The notes below the pieces were generated by a model. The model searched no databases and was not told the DNA's origin. It saw only the letters and a list, made by a program, of their open reading frames with translations. DNA of 64,000 bases from DALYLB01 sp964468345. Its GTDB lineage: Bacteria > Acidobacteriota > Blastocatellia > RBC074. The DNA is taken from contig CAYXVZ010000007.1 in assembly GCA_964468345.1 (NCBI GenBank), positions 62,001 to 126,000 on the forward strand, in the 5' to 3' direction. Position 1 is the first letter of the stretch, and every line of letters starts with the position of its first letter. A program made the translations under genes and the position numbers. Shown piece by piece: positions 61,688 through 64,000 of the stretch.

Positions 61688-64000
61688 ATGCAACTTTCTA
61701 CCGAACTCTCAAGCGATTTCAGTTCTATGGTGCGGGCGCGGGGATCCGACCTCTTTCAAAAAAAGGGGGTCAAGGTTCTTCAGGCGGATCAGTGGGTATT
61801 TCAGGCTCATGTCAAGGACGGGCAGGACTATTTGATTTCGTTCGAGCGGTTCGAAGAAGAAATTCATGTCGTCTGTAACTGCGAATATTACCTTGAAGAA
61901 GGACCTTGCCGGCATATTTGGGCGGGAATCCTGCAGGCGGATGAAAAAGGAGCTTTGCAGGGAGAGGGGAAGACCGAGCCAGTTGTTCTGATTGAAGACC
62001 CTCCCGAGGGGGAAGAGGACTTCGACGACGACGATTACGCCCCTTTCTTTGGTGATGATGACTGGGATGAGGACGATGATGATGATGATGATGCGCCCAT
62101 ATCGCCGGATTCCATTCTCGCCCGTCTGCTTGGCCTGCCGATCGATCCGCAGGGAAAGCCGGGCAAACCCCTCGGTTGGAAAGAGCAACTCGCGGCCCTG
62201 GGACGCCCCAGCGCTAAAGATGGAGTAACGCGGCGCGATCAATGGCCCCCGACGCGGCGTCTGGTTTATATCGTCGATGTATCCGCGACGATCGATTCGC
62301 AATACCTGATCCTGGATACGCTCATACAGGACCGCAAGCAGGACGGGGAGTGGAGCAAGCCCCGCAAGCTGCGCATCCCTCGATGGCAGATTGCGGAACT
62401 GCCCGATCCGGATGACCGGCAGATTCTGGCCATGCTGGCCGGATCGCGCGAGCAGGTCGAATATGGCTATTATGGCTATAATCAGGATGCCTATGACAAT
62501 GCGCCGATTCGATACCGCATCAGCTCTCCGTTGCCGCAGATCGTGCTGCCGATGATTGCGAAGACCGGTCGCGGTTTCATACGCCCGACTTCCGTTAGCG
62601 ATGAATTGAATCCCATGCATTGGGAGGGGGATGCCCCATGGAAGTTTTTTATTGAAGTGGCGCGGAATCCTGAAAAACAGGATCAGTTTCTCGTTTCTGG
62701 GGTGCTTCAGCGCGGAGAAGAACGGCTTGGGTTGCAACAACCGATTCTGATGCTGCAGGGCGGGCTGGTCTTCAAAAAAGACGCTGTCGCAGCCCTCGAT
62801 GATGGAAATGCATTTCACTGGGTTTCGATTCTTCGCCGGGTTCCCGCATTGCAGGTGCCGGAAGAACAGGTAGGAGAATTTTTGACGGAAATCCTGAGCG
62901 AACCGAATCCGCCCAGCCTGCTCCTGCCTGATGAACTCCATTATGAAACCGTAACGGCGACGCCGCAGCCCTGCCTTGTGATCAAGCCGCAACCGCGCAG
63001 CGGCCGATTGCGGGCGCGGCTGTCCTTCGATTATGCGACGGGTGGCGCGAAGGGCTCGATGGTCGACAGCGATGACGTTCGCGGCGGCGTTTACGATGTG
63101 GAAAATCGCCGCTTTTTGCTGCGTGACCATGAAGCGGAAAAGGCGGCGCGAACGCGAATGTACGGCTTCGGCGTGAAGTTCCTGCCGCCGACCGCATCGG
63201 AGCCGAAATCCGGGTGGGATATTGCGCCGACGAAATTGCCCAGGATCGTTCGGGAATTGATTACGGAAGGATGGCACGTCGAGGCCGAAGGGAAGACCTT
63301 CCGGAATCCAGGCGAAATCAAAATGCAGGTGTCATCGGGCATCGACTGGTTCGAGCTTCATGGCACGGTCGATTTCGGCGGCGCCACCGCAAAGCTTCCT
63401 GAATTGCTCGCGGCGCTTCGCCGGGGCGAGAACATGGTGAAACTCGGCGATGGCACATACGGGATTTTGCCGGAAGAATGGCTTTCGAAATACGGAATGA
63501 TTGCGGGGCTCGGCGAAACGCACGACGATCATCTGCGCTTTCGGAAGACGCAGGTCGGAGTGCTCGATGCCTTGCTGGCGGCGCAACCGGAGGCCAATTT
63601 CGATGAATCCTTCGCCCGCGCCCGCGAAGAGCTGAAGAAATTCGAGGGCATTCGCTCCGCCGACCCGCCCGAAGATTTTGTCGGCGAACTGCGTCCCTAT
63701 CAAAAAGAAGGTTTGGGCTGGATGCACTTCCTTCGACAGTTCGGCTTCGGCGGGTGCCTTGCGGATGATATGGGTCTCGGAAAAACCGTGCAGGTGCTGG
63801 CCCTGCTCGACGCGCGAAGAAATCAACATCCGGGAAATGGAAACGGCGCAAAGCCGAACGCGCCGTCGTTGGCCGTTGTTCCGAAATCGCTGGTGTTCAA
63901 CTGGAAGCAGGAAGCGTTGCGGTTCACGCCCAACCTGCGCGTGCTCGATCACACGGGGCAGCTTCGCGAGAAGGAAACGCTCGAGCATTTCAATGAATAC
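61688..64000 (+). CDS. SWIM zinc-finger/SNF2-family helicase (3' truncated)
   Basis: 771 residues visible, open at the window edge. N-terminal SWIM zinc finger CNCEYYLEEGPCRHIWA (C-x-C ... C-x-H, about 70-86), an Asp-rich stretch (about 115-135), a long middle region and the SNF2 ATPase start: ELRPYQKEGLGWMHFLRQFGFGGCLADDMGLGKT with the Walker A Lys. The rest of the ATPase lies beyond the window. SNF2 proteins of this bacterial type move along DNA and often remodel protein-DNA or RNA polymerase complexes. The ATG at 61688 has only a weak upstream site. Confidence 0.92.
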   Translation, partial: MQLSTELSSDFSSMVRARGSDLFQKKGVKVLQADQWVFQAHVKDGQDYLISFERFEEEIHVVCNCEYYLEEGPCRHIWAGILQADEKGALQGEGKTEPVVLIEDPPEGEEDFDDDDYAPFFGDDDWDEDDDDDDDAPISPDSILARLLGLPIDPQGKPGKPLGWKEQLAALGRPSAKDGVTRRDQWPPTRRLVYIVDVSATIDSQYLILDTLIQDRKQDGEWSKPRKLRIPRWQIAELPDPDDRQILAMLAGSREQVEYGYYGYNQDAYDNAPIRYRISSPLPQIVLPMIAKTGRGFIRPTSVSDELNPMHWEGDAPWKFFIEVARNPEKQDQFLVSGVLQRGEERLGLQQPILMLQGGLVFKKDAVAALDDGNAFHWVSILRRVPALQVPEEQVGEFLTEILSEPNPPSLLLPDELHYETVTATPQPCLVIKPQPRSGRLRARLSFDYATGGAKGSMVDSDDVRGGVYDVENRRFLLRDHEAEKAARTRMYGFGVKFLPPTASEPKSGWDIAPTKLPRIVRELITEGWHVEAEGKTFRNPGEIKMQVSSGIDWFELHGTVDFGGATAKLPELLAALRRGENMVKLGDGTYGILPEEWLSKYGMIAGLGETHDDHLRFRKTQVGVLDALLAAQPEANFDESFARAREELKKFEGIRSADPPEDFVGELRPYQKEGLGWMHFLRQFGFGGCLADDMGLGKTVQVLALLDARRNQHPGNGNGAKPNAPSLAVVPKSLVFNWKQEALRFTPNLRVLDHTGQLREKETLEHFNEY

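Noticed and set aside
61709..63277. Long minus-strand open frame of 522 codons
   Set aside because: It is antisense to the SWIM/SNF2 gene, whose plus-strand frame runs to the window edge with clear zinc-finger and Walker motifs.

Overview
The window looks like a chromosomal segment of an acidobacterium, probably from the Blastocatellia/Solibacter side of the phylum. The best markers are a secreted IPT/TIG-repeat protein ending in a domain of the type first catalogued in Solibacter (TIGR03437-like, 48096-50414), a DUF1549/DUF1501 pair, a sortilin-like BNR-repeat protein, DUF2911 and DUF4159 proteins, and a complete Gram-negative Tol-Pal operon. The assignment is inferred from family content only; there is no rRNA or tRNA gene here. 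No prophage, insertion sequence or CRISPR array was seen.

Layout. 0-18.4 kb: a SpoIID/LytB protein, two tandem hybrid histidine kinases with receiver domains at both ends, a LolA-like exported protein, a sortilin-like protein, then a tight five-gene run (M20 peptidase, hotdog thioesterase, MDR oxidoreductase, two membrane proteins). 18.5-20.5 kb: atpD-atpC, detached from the other ATP synthase genes. 21.4-26.8 kb: tolQ-tolR-tolA-tolB-pal-cpoB. 27.3-34.2 kb, minus strand: the DUF1549/DUF1501 pair, then a probable cAMP module (TPR protein, class II cyclic-nucleotide phosphodiesterase, FHA-GAF-adenylate cyclase) closed by a good terminator. 34.4-37.4 kb: a small orphan gene, a HEAT-repeat protein, an exported tyrosine phosphatase-like protein and a DUF2911 protein.

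37.6-47.9 kb is a nucleoside uptake and salvage region. Two BMP/NupBC-type ABC permeases, purine nucleoside phosphorylase, uridine kinase, cytidine deaminase, a TonB-domain protein, an exported MTA/SAH-deaminase-like amidohydrolase and a TPR/TonB protein form one co-directional run. Hypoxanthine phosphoribosyltransferase is divergent, followed by an alanine-type aminotransferase and an unusual RpiB-family isomerase.

48-57.2 kb is dominated by large secreted proteins (IPT/TIG; a 1504-residue DUF11 protein) with a GntR regulator and an AT-richer GNAT acetyltransferase between them. 58.0-60.1 kb carries a bacterial microcompartment (BMC) shell hexamer gene followed by a CoA-acylating aldehyde dehydrogenase. 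The window ends with a Tat-exported galactonate dehydratase-like enolase and the first three quarters or so of a SWIM/SNF2 helicase.

The most interesting signal links the last two metabolic regions. The RpiB-like protein has an amphipathic N-terminal helix like a BMC encapsulation peptide, then a motif (D-V-R ... T-P-x-A) that also occurs at the C-terminus of the BMC aldehyde dehydrogenase 11 kb away and at the N-terminus of EutQ. Together with nucleoside import and phosphorolysis this suggests a microcompartment that handles (deoxy)ribose phosphates from scavenged nucleosides. The RpiB-like protein also lacks the usual catalytic Cys. A second layer of interest is a set of long intergenic palindromes, including a 41-bp-arm hairpin with a decayed copy 19 kb away.
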